From NCBI GenBank assembly GCA_963693305.1, contig OY855913.1:19361015-19425014 (forward strand): a stretch of 64,000 nt of DNA. Direction: 5' to 3'. Positions 54,311 through 64,000 of the stretch are shown here, one piece after another (the first letter of the stretch is position 1; each line of letters begins with the position of its first letter). Under the pieces are notes generated by a model. The model did no database searches, was not told the origin of the DNA, and saw only the letters and a program-made list of their open reading frames with translations. A program made the position numbers and the translations under genes. Source of the DNA: Meandrina meandrites. Taxonomy: Eukaryota > Cnidaria > Anthozoa > Scleractinia > Meandrinidae.

Positions 54311-55636
54311 ATGTCAGTTCTTGACGAAGACTGGCAAACAACAAGACGAACTATCAGAGAAAGAAGTAGGTTTATGTTCAACAACAATCTTTTCAGCGAT
54401 GTGAAGTTTGTTGTCCAATCGGCCGATGATGAAAGTCAAAGTAAACAAGTGATTCCTGCTCACAAGTTCGTGCTGTCGATTAGCAGTCCTGTGTTTGAAG
54501 CCATGTTTTACGGTGAGCTGGCGGAGACTAGAGACTCTATTGAACTGCCTGACTGTGAGTACGAGAGTTTGTTGGAGATGTTTCGTTTCATGTACAGTGA
54601 TGAAGTGAACTTGAGCGGAAGTAATGTGATGGGAGTGTTGTATTTGGCGAAGAAATACATGGTGCCTTCACTGGCCGATAAATGCACGGAATATCTGCAA
54701 GATAATTTAAATCCGTCAAATGTGTTCAGCATCTTGCCTCACGCTCTGAAGTTTGAAGAGGAAAAGCTGGCGGATCGATGCTGGGAAGTGGTCGATAAAC
54801 AGACAGACGAGGCTGTGAAATCAGATGAATTTGGGACAATTGAGAGGTCCTTACTTGAAGCAGTAGCCGTTAGAGACACTCTCATAATTAAAGAGATAGA
54901 GCTGTTTAAAGCTGTTGATTTGTGGGCAACAAAGGAATGTGAAAGGCAAGGTTTAACGGCAGATGGTGCAATAAAAAGAAGAATACTCGGAGAAGAAATA
55001 TTCAAAGGAATACGCTTTCCAACAATGAAGCAAGAAGATTTCGCTAGTGTGGTGTTGGATAGTAAGATTTTAATAACAGAAGAAATTGTCACTATGTTCA
55101 AATATTTCAATTCAGTTTCCTCTTGTGCCGTAGGACTTCCAGAGCCCAGAGGATCGGTTTTCAAAGATGACTTTTTACGATGTTGTAGATTTGGCTGGGT
55201 TTCAGAGTGTGTGTGGACTTACCATGGCTCTAGCCATATCATTAATTTCTCTGTGGACAAAGATATTGTGCTACACGGAGTGTGCTTATTCGGTAGTGAG
55301 AGTAATGCTTATTCTGTAGACTTGGATGTAACAGACAGCAACAGTAAATTAGTTTTGGTGTCTAAAACTGGACGGTTTTCATCAGAGCTGTTACAGTGCA
55401 AGCAGTTTTATTTTTATGGTTTTAAGGTGTTGTTTGACACAAAAATCGTTTTAAAGAAAAACATCACATACGGGATAAAAGCTTTGATATCAGGACATCC
55501 TTCCTTGTATGGAGTATCTGGTGTCAGTTCTGTTCAATGCTCTGGTGTAACATTCACATTTCTGAACAGTGGGTACTCTAAATCAAGTACCAGCGTTAAA
55601 TACGGACAGTTTCCGAAATTGTTGTTTTCCCTTTAA
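54311..55636 (+). CDS. BTB-11: BTB-BACK-PHR protein, 441 aa, intact
   Basis: The start at 54311 (MSVLDEDWQT) follows GAACC as in BTB-9; a Met at 54278 is in frame but outside the conserved start. BTB about 28-122 (NNNLFSDVKF, IPAHKFVL, FMYSDEV); BACK about 127-236 (HALKFEEEKLADRCWEVVDK; LIIKEIELFKAVDLWATKEC); PHR about 290-441 (RCCRFGWVSECVWTYHGS, HGVCLFGSESNAYSVDLDV, FYFYGFKVLFDTK, FPKLLFSL). The N-terminal 170 codons nearly match BTB-9, but PHR is closer in places to BTB-6 (PSLYGV, SVQCSGVTFTF), which suggests a mosaic history. It ends with FPK where the family has FPE. Complete and probably functional; substrate unknown. Confidence 0.94.
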   Translation: MSVLDEDWQTTRRTIRERSRFMFNNNLFSDVKFVVQSADDESQSKQVIPAHKFVLSISSPVFEAMFYGELAETRDSIELPDCEYESLLEMFRFMYSDEVNLSGSNVMGVLYLAKKYMVPSLADKCTEYLQDNLNPSNVFSILPHALKFEEEKLADRCWEVVDKQTDEAVKSDEFGTIERSLLEAVAVRDTLIIKEIELFKAVDLWATKECERQGLTADGAIKRRILGEEIFKGIRFPTMKQEDFASVVLDSKILITEEIVTMFKYFNSVSSCAVGLPEPRGSVFKDDFLRCCRFGWVSECVWTYHGSSHIINFSVDKDIVLHGVCLFGSESNAYSVDLDVTDSNSKLVLVSKTGRFSSELLQCKQFYFYGFKVLFDTKIVLKKNITYGIKALISGHPSLYGVSGVSSVQCSGVTFTFLNSGYSKSSTSVKYGQFPKLLFSL

Positions 55637-56569
55637 AAAATACTACGACAGAACGATCCATTTCGTTCATCTATCGCAGATTTGATCCAATACCCAGTAG
55701 AATCTCCCAGAGTCTTCTTTACTCAAACTCAAGTTGTTATTAATGAAGCATGGAAGTTTATAATCGTGGTGTAAAAAAAAAAGAAGCCAACTTTGTGGAT
55801 GACTGTCTGCTATGTATTGTATGGCCACTTAAAAATACATAAAGTTTTTGTCACATTGTTATTAAATCTGATGAGTAACCACACGGCCCGTAGGGACGGA
55901 GTGCGATGGGAGTGCGATGGAGGTCCACTGGTTGTGAAAAAAAAGTTATCAAAATAAATAAATAAAAGGAAATGGTATTTGTGTGGTTCGACTATTTACA
56001 TTCAATATGATCCTTTGGGTTAAAGATCCACCATTTGTAGATTCGTGTGGTATATTTTGGAACAAACTGTGTGATTCTAGGTTAATTTCAATGATACATT
56101 CTACCTAATGTCTTTCACTTTTACCTGCCTTGTTTCCTAACAAACTGTCTTCAAAACGCACGAAATGCTGTCAAAGATAACCCATTTTTTTTTTCCAAAC
56201 TTCCCGGGGGAGGATGCCCCCACACCCCACTACGTTCTCGCGCCTGCTGCGCACGAGATTTCACGCCGGAGGCGCTCATGTGCACCTCCCCATGCAAAAT
56301 CCTGGCCACGGGCCTGGTAACTGGACCGCTTGAATTAACAATTTTGAGTGCAATAAAATGTTCGATACACTGAAGAGATCATCAATAAACGGAAATGGTT
56401 TTTGAACTGAGCTTTTTCCTCAGTCACCTCTTCTGTCTGCCTTTACTGAACGTTTGAATTCGAAGACCAAAGGCTGATCAAAATCTTATTTCACCTTACC
56501 ATATCAATATATTGTCAAGACCAAATGATAAGAGAACATACAAAACCATCAGCTAAATGGTATTTTCTA

Positions 56570-58000
56570 TATATGCCACCAAATTCTCAGACTTAACGTT
56601 AAAAGAAATGTACCGAAACAAGAACTTAGCAAAAGTAATAACTATTTTACCTGAGTGTCTCTCATTAAGCCTAGTAACCCGGTGTCTTCTATGTATCCTT
56701 GGCCACCGAAACTCTCCAGACCTTCTGACGTCACCTGCATGGACTGTCAACAAGTGAGCGTTAGTCATTAAACGCATTTTTCCAAGCCAAGGACCCTTGG
56801 CTGTGTGAAGTTAGGGTCATTCTGTTATAGAGGAATTTGACTTTTTAGATTTTGAGATCACTTTTTTCATGTGGCGCGCGTTCCCGCCAACCCGATGCGC
56901 ATGCAGCGGCCTGTGCCAGAATTTGCATGAGCTAGTGTCCGTTGCTGCATCCCTGCTGCTCAGGGAGATGTGAATGGTAGACTAGTATAATACACTAGAC
57001 GTGAGATACAAATGTGTAAAACTACAATCCCCTCAATCTAAACAATTTAAAGTTGGGCGTAAAAACAATTGTCTTACAAAGAATTTCCTCCAAAAAGACG
57101 CTGAAAAAGGGTAACAGCAGTGGACGTCTTGTCTGTATTGCGTAAAAATCATCCACAATACTTTCATTGAATTTTGAAAGACTGTTCGTCATCATTGGAT
57201 TAGTAATCAAAATCAAAGTCAGCTTGTAAAACTGTGTAAATTACGGAGTATATCACGAGTCACTTCTTGGATGGTTAAAAAGTGCAACTGCATGCTTGAC
57301 GTAAATAAAAGTAAATTTTTATGGAAGTCTATTTTTCCTAATCTGCGACTAGGTATAATGTTTCAGTGCTGGTCATGATCTATTATAGCAGTTGCGCGCT
57401 AGCAGGCTCACGCGTGGATCACAGGCACGAGTCCGTGAGAAAAGCGATCCCCCCCCCCCCCCCCCCCTCGCGCGTGTGACCCAAACGATTTCAGTGGGAA
57501 ATATTTCAGCAAAGGAAACGGAGTTTGATCAAACGTTGTTTTCGTTACCTTTAGCCCAGACTGTGCGCAGTACTTTTTTGTCCCGCTGATGTTTGAAGTA
57601 GTAATCTTGGTGATGTGTTTGGGTGTAACAAGGACCCGTCGACATTGCAACTTCCCTGCCATAAACACTGCACTGGGTCATAACCTTTTGATATGGAGAC
57701 TCGTCCTTTTAAGTCTTATGCTCTGGCTTTGTCGTCAACGTTTACACTTTTCAAAATGTACTCTAACTAAAAATTTTAAAGATGGTTAGATTAGTTGTCC
57801 TGGCCATATGATTATCCCTCATCCTCCAGGAGAGGTGAGCTGAAGTCAGGTTTCTCTATATCCTTGGACTAACCAGCTTGGGTGACTCTGCCAGAAATCG
57901 GCCGAACTTCTCGCTGGCACGTAGCTCTCCAGGTCACTGAAACATGCACGCATGCCTCACGCGGACCACAAGGCAGAGAGGAACGCGTTGGATAGTTTGT
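56570..58000. repeat. Copy C of the segmental duplication
   Basis: In plus-strand order: antisense ACAD exon (56651-56734), TTTTTAGATTTTGAGATCAC, a degenerate CRD exon (about 56905-56965, with an in-frame TAG and a deletion), the ATTGGATTAGTAATC block (57195), a C run of about 19 (57450) expanded from CCCC in copy A, the 57.60-57.73 kb block and TCTCGCTGGCACGTAGCTCT (57911 on). Confidence 0.72.
56651..56734 (-). pseudogene. Acyl-CoA dehydrogenase exon, copy in duplication C
   Basis: An 84-nt minus-strand exon bounded by CATGCAG|GTGACG and ACTCAG|GTAAAA. It reads [20 protein letters not shown] then LGLMRDTQ, 28 codons with no stop and both splice sites good. The EDTGL-RD(A/T)Q sequence is nearer the ACAD consensus than the 25-kb copies. 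The preceding exon of the 25.8-kb type is not found nearby, so it is a gene fragment. Confidence 0.7.
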
Positions 58001-58257
58001 TTTTGTTGGTTGGATTGTTGATTATTCTTGTTCTTGTGTTATTCGACCGTTTTCCTGCCCTTTCATTGAAATGTTTCGCCCAATGCTGATACATCACCAT
58101 TTGAACGATGATTTTTGTTCTCTTGCTCTCAACAGCGATCAACATGCAATTCTTAGTGTCAACTTTACTCAAGTCTGTCCATCTTGCTTGGAACAATCCT
58201 CGCTCTATGTCTGTGGCAAATGATGAAAATCCATATTCCCCGTCTCAGGAATAACAC

Positions 58258-58299
58258 TAGGGACCTTAAGATACCAGGACGGGAGGTGCTAGGACGGCT
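58258..58299. repeat. Solo terminal repeat of the 34.5-kb transposon family
   Basis: TAGGGACCTTAAGATACCAG then GACGGGAGGTGCTAGGACGG aligns base for base with the 42-bp terminus at 34521 with about nine differences. No matching right end was found. Confidence 0.6.
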
Positions 58300-58799
58300 A
58301 GCGGAAGTAAATTTGCACAACCAGGCATGCGCACGAGAACTCTTGACTCATCTCGTCTCGTCGAGGACGTCATTTCACCCGATTTGCCGTCGTATCGAGA
58401 ACGTGAGTATTTAACACTTGTTTTTGCTTGAAAAATGTTGTAATCGACGTCATTTTCAGTTATACTGAGGAGAATGTTTATTAGGTTCGCATTTTTCGTG
58501 ATTGTACCGGAGAAATACGTTGAAATTCCTTGCCTGTTCGTCTGTGTTTCAGACGCTGTCGCTGTCACGAGTGTTCAAGCGGATCGAAAGCGAAGCAAAG
58601 GAAATAAATAAGTGTAAGTACAGCTGGGGAAATTATGTGAAAACGAGTGTCTTGAAAGCATCTATGGAGCAAATAAAGTAAATGCATATAAATAAATCGG
58701 TCTTTAGTTGTGTTTTCATAATCCCCGGAACTTGATGTATGTTGTTTTATTATAAATTCTTGTTTATACTATTACAGAGGGAATTCAAATATTCACATG

Positions 58800-61020
58800 A
58801 AGTCCACGAGTTGGTAACGAGTTGGTGAATCTGAAGAAAACTACGACGTTTACAGAAATAAGGTTTAAAGACTAAAAATGTTTTCTCTACTTGGGAAACA
58901 TCAGAAATCGTAAAGAGGAGATGCATGCACAAAAACCGGGAAAAGGCAGGACTTTTGATTGTTTGAGCATAAGCTCTTTTCTTTGGCAGCCTCTAAGGAA
59001 AACATTTTATTGACTTTCTCAGCTTAAACTTCAATTTCCAAGGGCAGTCAATAGTTAATTTCTCCATACAACATCCATACATTGTCAACCAAACAGACAA
59101 TGAGAAAATAGACAATCATCAACTAGGAACCAAATAGTTATACCACATGTACTGTTGCAGTGTTATTATTGTAAAACAATAGTAAAAAACAAAGAAGAAA
59201 TTGTAAAAACAACTCTCAGCCTGTAGTAGTTTACCTGAATATTAATATAACAATTTGAAGTCTTACATTGAAAAGAACGTTTCTCACTTCAACCACCTTA
59301 GAGTTATTAAGAGTCTTGTGTACTGAAGTTCACTGAGCCTATGTATTTATGTAGGCCGATAGTGTAAGTAATGAATTAAAATGTAAATTAAAAATGTAAG
59401 AAATAAATTGATACATGTGATTAAGATGGTTCAAAAACACGAGAGGATAGACTTTAGCTTGACGTAAAATTTAACTCTCACAACTAACATTAAAGGTGAT
59501 GAGAAAAAAGAATAAGAAAGGAGAAAAACAACAGAAAAGCAACAAGAAAGGAGACTGCGTTATTTACACCTGAAATGCTCTCATGAAGTACCGCTGAGAA
59601 TGTAGCAGTTTGCTTATCAAAATGGAACTACAATAGCAAAGCTTTGTTTGTAAATTGCTTAGTTAATTGCGCAACAACTTATCACTAAAGTTCCCCTGGC
59701 CTTGTAATCCGCACTTCTAACTACTACAGTTAAAGGGGCTTTGTCACGGATTGTAACAGATTTTCGAACAGTCAAAATCTATATTTCTGGTGTAGGAAAC
59801 CAAAACGTAATGGGCGATTTTTATTAACAATTGCAATATTAAAGCATTGAAACTGTTAACAAGCATCTTTGGCTGCGGATGGCATGGATGGAGATGGATT
59901 GCAACTTGACAAAGTAAGGCTAAACTTTTAAGTTGTTTCCGAGTGTCGTCAAAAAATCAATATTAATAGCTTTAGTTTGATTTCTATCCGCAAATTAAGG
60001 CTATGCCTGCCTTACGATGTTCAAAAATAAAAGGTTTTTCATGGGTTAAGTTGCCTAACACTAATTTCAAAACAGTTTAGACCAAAAATCTACGAAATTC
60101 CCGTGACGTAGCCCCTTTTAATTATAGCACACTGCACTGAATAAATGCCCAAGTTGCGCCCTGCATAGTTCCACGGCTACCAAAGTTTGTCAAAAATTTG
60201 TCTGTTTTTGTTTTTGATTTTCTATCACACCAAGAGGCGGCCAATGTCCGATGCTTGATTGTCACTTGCACGTTTCCGCATACATAAACAACGCTACCAT
60301 TTGCTGTTTGTAATGATTTCGTCCCAGACAAGTGTTTCTCACAGACCTTTTAGACCTGCCTGACTGTAACTTTGTTTCTGTGGGAATCATTTTGAACAAG
60401 AATGACTTGAACAATTTTTTCTTCTTTTCCTCTTCGTTCGATTTTGTAGCAATTTAGCCTAATTGAGTGCGTGACCATTGATTTCTATCACTTAAAATAC
60501 ACAACAAGGAAACTGAAACATGATATGACAATTTCTTCATAGCTATAACGGCTCCTAATTAATCATGCTTAGAGACACTCTTTATTTCCTGAAAAAAAGT
60601 TCTTAACATTTCTCCCCCTTTTTCCCAATCTCCTCAACTACACTTAGTTTCTTTTATCTCCTCGATTGCACGCTGTCTAGACTTGCCACGAACTTGCCAT
60701 CACGAAATCCCCACGTCCCAACTAAGAAACCAAAATTTTTGTTCAACGGCTTTTCTGCTTAACTCTCTTGGGTGATCGGTCAGTAAACAGATAGTGGTAG
60801 CGAACCCCGTGGTTGCTGAGGTACCATATACTGTATGTTAAACTGTCCATGAGTGATAACAAGCTTTAGCTTTACTGGAACTCGACTTACTCAACTGAAA
60901 CTCACATAAATATTAAGTCACCAGCTTACACAGATAAGGCTGTGACGTAGACGCTAAATTACACAATTGTGGCAATAACAAGTACTTGCGCAATCAAAAT
61001 ATAAGAGGCTAAGAAAATTT
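58800..61020. repeat. Partner of the 47.05-49.38 kb duplication
   Basis: Follows the BTB-9 3' flank nearly base for base. It is separated from BTB-11 by the 55.64-58.79 kb segment with copy C. A 60-bp stretch around the ACCTAGG of the 47.69-kb copy is missing near 59.35 kb. Confidence 0.85.
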
Positions 61021-61363
61021 TCCGCAATGTGTGAAACATATTTCTCTTTTCTCGTGTTACACTAGCTATTAATTTTAATTTTTTTTTTTATGTACCGCTT
61101 GTTCTTTCAACTTGACACCAACTTATTATCACGAAATCCACCGATTACAAGCTTTAGCTTAACTGGAACTCAAACCGAAATGATATAGGACTCAACTCAC
61201 TTACTGACGTCGCCACCTTATACCAAAAGATGTGACGTAGTGGCTATACTTAGTTCTACAACGTAAAAAGGTATTTGCCGTTTAATTTGTGTGAAATATC
61301 ATTTGCGCACTTTCTTGATTTACACGATCTTAATAGACCTCAATACGGACTAATACGGAGACC

Positions 61364-61767
61364 ATGTCTGCCGCGCACAAAAGTTGGCAAACGCTGAAGA
61401 GACTCACCATCAGAGAAAGATGCACATTCATGTTCAACAATGATCTCTTCAGCGATGTGAAGTTTCTTTTACCAAAGGTCAATGTAGAAAATGAAAGTAA
61501 ACAAGTGATTCCTGCTCACAAGTTCGTTCTGTCGATTAGTAGTTTGTGTTTCAAGCCATGTTTTACGGTGAGTTGTCGGAGACTAGGGACTCTATTGAAC
61601 TGCCTGACTGTGAGTACGAGAGTCTGTTGGAGTTGTTTCGTTACATGTACAGCTTGGCTTTTTATTCAAACTTGTTAGTTAGTCAACGGTATCTGTGTTT
61701 TCCCAAGAAGGCCCCCATTAGGAACAAAAATGTCATCATCAGCAATGTGCCGACTGGATCCGATTAA
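61364..61767 (+). pseudogene. BTB-12: 5' remnant with frameshift, sister of BTB-2
   Basis: Starts MSAAHKSWQTLKRLT at 61364; NNDLFSDVKF, LLPKVNVENES and IPAHKFVLSISS follow. At about 61547 one base is lost (AGTAGTTTGTG for AGCAGTCCTGTG), shifting the frame; the original reading continues FQAMFYGELSE to LELFRYMYS at 61651. There homology stops and an unrelated tail (LAFYSNLLVSQRYL...) runs to 61767. BACK and PHR are missing. It shares LPKVN, FQ and the 5' flank (61150-61340) with BTB-2, on the other side of the cluster. Confidence 0.88.
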
Positions 61768-61984
61768 GCCCAAGTGCAATTTGGCGACACCGAACAGAAA
61801 AATCCCTAAGGATGGATAACAATAGCTTCATTGTATTAGAAAGTTTAAACCCTAACAATGGGCAAAGTTTGATATGACGAAAACACAGCGAGCTAAGATC
61901 GAAAATTTCCGCCCGCTCCCGGAACCAATCAGATTGCAGGATTTAGAGAATTCCGCCCGCTCACAAGCCAAGAAAAAAGTAAAT

Positions 61985-62262
61985 GCAGGATAATGTCGTA
62001 TAAGTACTTATGTCTGAAACTATCCTCGGTGTAACGCAACTGAGCAACAAAATACAAAAACAATACCTTTTTTTCAATGGCATCCCTTCAACGTAAAAAT
62101 AAAATAAAAATAAATTCCATATTTTCCTACGTCCTGAATGCGTGATCACGATCACCTCAACTGCGTGCGTGATTGTGGTCACGCTATGTGAGTGTGTGAT
62201 GACCTCCTGCGAAGTAATTTTATATTTAAATTCTGCATCCTACGGCTGACTCGAGTGGGTGA

Positions 62263-62270
<8 letters not shown>
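61985..62270 (+). promoter_or_regulatory. Orphan BTB promoter region
   Basis: GCGTGATCACGATCACCTCA (62140 on), GATTGTGGTCACGCTATGTG (62171 on), TATATTTAAA (62221-62230) and CTACGGCTGACTCGAGT match the BTB-8 promoter, then the similarity ends at about 62258 before any start codon. Confidence 0.6.
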
Positions 62271-62298
<28 letters not shown>

Positions 62299-62507
62299 AT
62301 ATTATTTTATTATGTCAGCGGTCACCTCACTTAGTAATATTAAACTAAGCCAACCAGCGGTAATAGACTATAAAACAGCAGTCACAACTGGCAAGGAAAA
62401 CATATACTTCATGGTAGCAGTCCATATAGTCACCCATCCATATAAGGAACACTAATTATGATAATTATGTTAATTATTGTGGTAAATATGGTGTATTTAT
62501 AGCATAG

Positions 62508-62972
62508 TTTCATAGGTTCCGTGGTTTCATAGGTTTCGTGGTTTCATGGTTTTATAAGTTTCATAGTTTCATAGGTTTCACGGTTTCATAGGTTTCGTGG
62601 TTTCATGGTTTCAATGGTTTCATGGTTTCATAGGTTTCGTGGTTTCATAGGTTTCATGGTTTCATAGGTTTCATGGTTTCATAGGTTTCGTGGTTTCATG
62701 GTTTCAATGGTTTCATGGGTTTCGTGGTTTCATAGGTTTCGTGGTTTCATAGGTTTCGTGGTTTCATGGTTTCATATAGGTTTCACGGTTTCATAGGCTT
62801 CGTGGTTTCATAGGTTTCGATAGTTTCGTGGTTTCATAAGTTTCGCGGTTTCATAGGTTTCATGGTTTCGTGGTTTCATAGGTTTCATAGGTTTCGTGGT
62901 TTCATGGTTTCGTGGTTTCATAGGTTTCATGGTTTCATAGTTTCATAGGTTTCGTGGTTTCATAGGTTTCAT
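62508..62972. repeat. Minisatellite of GGTTTCATA / GGTTTCGT units
   Basis: About 465 bp of GGTTTCATAGGTTTCGTGGTT-type repeats with 8-17 bp periods. Similarity to telomeric motifs is superficial. Confidence 0.93.
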
Positions 62973-64000
62973 GACCCCGAAGAGTAATCGTGTCCTGAGG
63001 TATTTTGAGGTTTTTGCTTCTTTCCACCTCAAGAATCCTATATTTAATGGCAAAGAAAGATAACGAGGGTTCAGTTTTAATTCCCCCAGCCAGCAGTAGT
63101 CTCTTTTCCCCTTATTTCGCAACAGAGGCAAAAGGATATCCCTTTCTTTCCATATCAAAATAGCACGGCGCTCTCCTAGCAGCAGTTGTGCAGAATGGGG
63201 TATACTGTAAAATGTGATTAAACCAAAAACGGCGTGAACTGCGGGAGAGCCTTTTTCGCTGTTAAGATAAGTAGATACTGAACGCCACGTCATAAAAAAA
63301 CTCAGTGTAAACCGTGAGAAAAGTAACCTTACCGCCTTTGGTCCATGCAGACAATGCCTTGTTTCCAAGCTTACCACTGAAAATGGGTGGGATAGACAGG
63401 TAATGGGAAGATTGCCAGACTTTTGCTCAAATATGGGTTGTACTGTAATTGGAAATATAAGTTCAGAATTACATATTGGCAGATATTAATTCCATAAAAC
63501 TGAAACAAAATATTGAAGATATTTAAAAAGTCTAAATTTCGTTCCTAAAAGCAAAAAGTTGCCTGCCTTCGCTTTTCCTTTTTTGTGGAATTACATTGAT
63601 CACTGAAGTTCTCTTCAGGGGTCCACGTGTTGTTCGAGTGCCGAAAGTGAACAAAAGGTCAGTTTTCGAGAACTGTTTATAAAATTCCGTTTTCCAGATT
63701 ACAAGCCCCTATGGATATGTTACTTTTTTTAATTTCTATGAAAATTTCATTTACGAACCATGATAGTGAGAGCTGTAATTGATCTTCTGTAAAACACGGC
63801 TTTTTAAAAAAAGCGCTGACTGCTGTCAGATGACGGATTTTTACAACAAAAGAATGCGTACACTTGAAAACAATTCAGTCCTCTAAGTTGAAATCAGGAG
63901 TTGAAATCTTGAAACTAAGAGCTTGTTTGTTTATTTATCTTTATTGCAATTATTCGCATTCCTTCGTAGTCGTATCTTTACCGGTGAAAGTTGGATTGCG
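62973..64000. other. No recognised gene or repeat
   Basis: A 144-codon minus frame (62943-63377) runs into the minisatellite and shows no known motif. The rest is AT-rich with no supported feature. Confidence 0.5.

Noticed and set aside
62508..62972. CRISPR array or telomeric repeat
   Set aside because: Units are short, variable and without unique spacers; a simple minisatellite in a eukaryotic genome.
62943..63377. 144-aa minus ORF
   Set aside because: Runs into the minisatellite, has a non-ATG start and no recognisable motif.

Overview
The window is animal nuclear DNA, most likely from an anthozoan cnidarian and plausibly a stony coral. Three things point there: a terminal exon encoding a minicollagen-type cysteine-rich domain (a cnidarian nematocyst hallmark), GT/AG-spliced exons in AT-rich non-coding DNA, and a dense load of small inverted-repeat transposons, Penelope-like and LINE fragments, a tRNA-derived SINE and minisatellites. 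No bacterial operon, rRNA, true tRNA gene or CRISPR array was seen. All identifications come from reading the sequence, without database searches.

Left end (1-4.1 kb): the 3' end of a plus-strand gene whose thrombospondin type-1 exon (to 208) splices in phase 1 to a last exon (1956-2098) ending in a minicollagen CRD. The DNA from this last exon onward belongs to a low-copy segmental duplication. Degenerate copies lie near 20.9-22.1, 27.2-27.7 and 56.6-58.0 kb, and two of these regions also carry antisense exons of an acyl-CoA dehydrogenase. From 4.1 to 10.5 kb the sequence is repeat: 42-bp and ~50-bp tandem repeats, a 200-bp MITE, a two-block array of 96-bp units, and an inverted-repeat structure around a Penelope-like fragment.

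Central and right part (10.5-62.3 kb): a cluster of intronless BTB-BACK-PHR genes resembling BTBD6/BTBD3-type Cullin-3 adaptors. I count twelve loci, BTB-1 to BTB-12. Five are intact: BTB-1 (10876), BTB-6 (31543), BTB-8 (40857), BTB-10 (50150) and BTB-11 (54311). BTB-9 (45626) is full length but for one in-frame TGA. BTB-3 is broken by a hAT-like MITE, BTB-4 by a segment carrying Penelope reverse-transcriptase sequence, and BTB-5 by loss of its 5' half plus a frameshift. BTB-2, BTB-7 and BTB-12 are short remnants. At least two orphan copies of the shared 5' flank lack a gene. BTB-8/9 and BTB-10/11 form a duplicated two-gene unit of about 9 kb. Several genes share an upstream block (TGATCA-rich, then TGTGGTCACGC, then TATTTAAA about 120 bp before the ATG) and a poly(A) signal about 370 bp after the stop.

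The BTB/BACK halves of the paralogues are almost the same, while the PHR (substrate-binding) domain differs mostly in a few short loops. One 132-nt stretch is identical between pseudogene BTB-5 and BTB-10, which suggests gene conversion. The cluster therefore looks like a tandem family of ubiquitin-ligase adaptors with a constant Cullin-binding half and a diversifying recognition half. Between the genes lie a 5'-truncated LINE (28.98-30.86 kb), a transposon with perfect 42-bp ends (34.5-36.5 kb), 684-bp tandem repeats (37.6-39.8 kb), a GC-rich minisatellite (39.85-40.06 kb) and a GTTTCAT-type minisatellite (62.5-63.0 kb).
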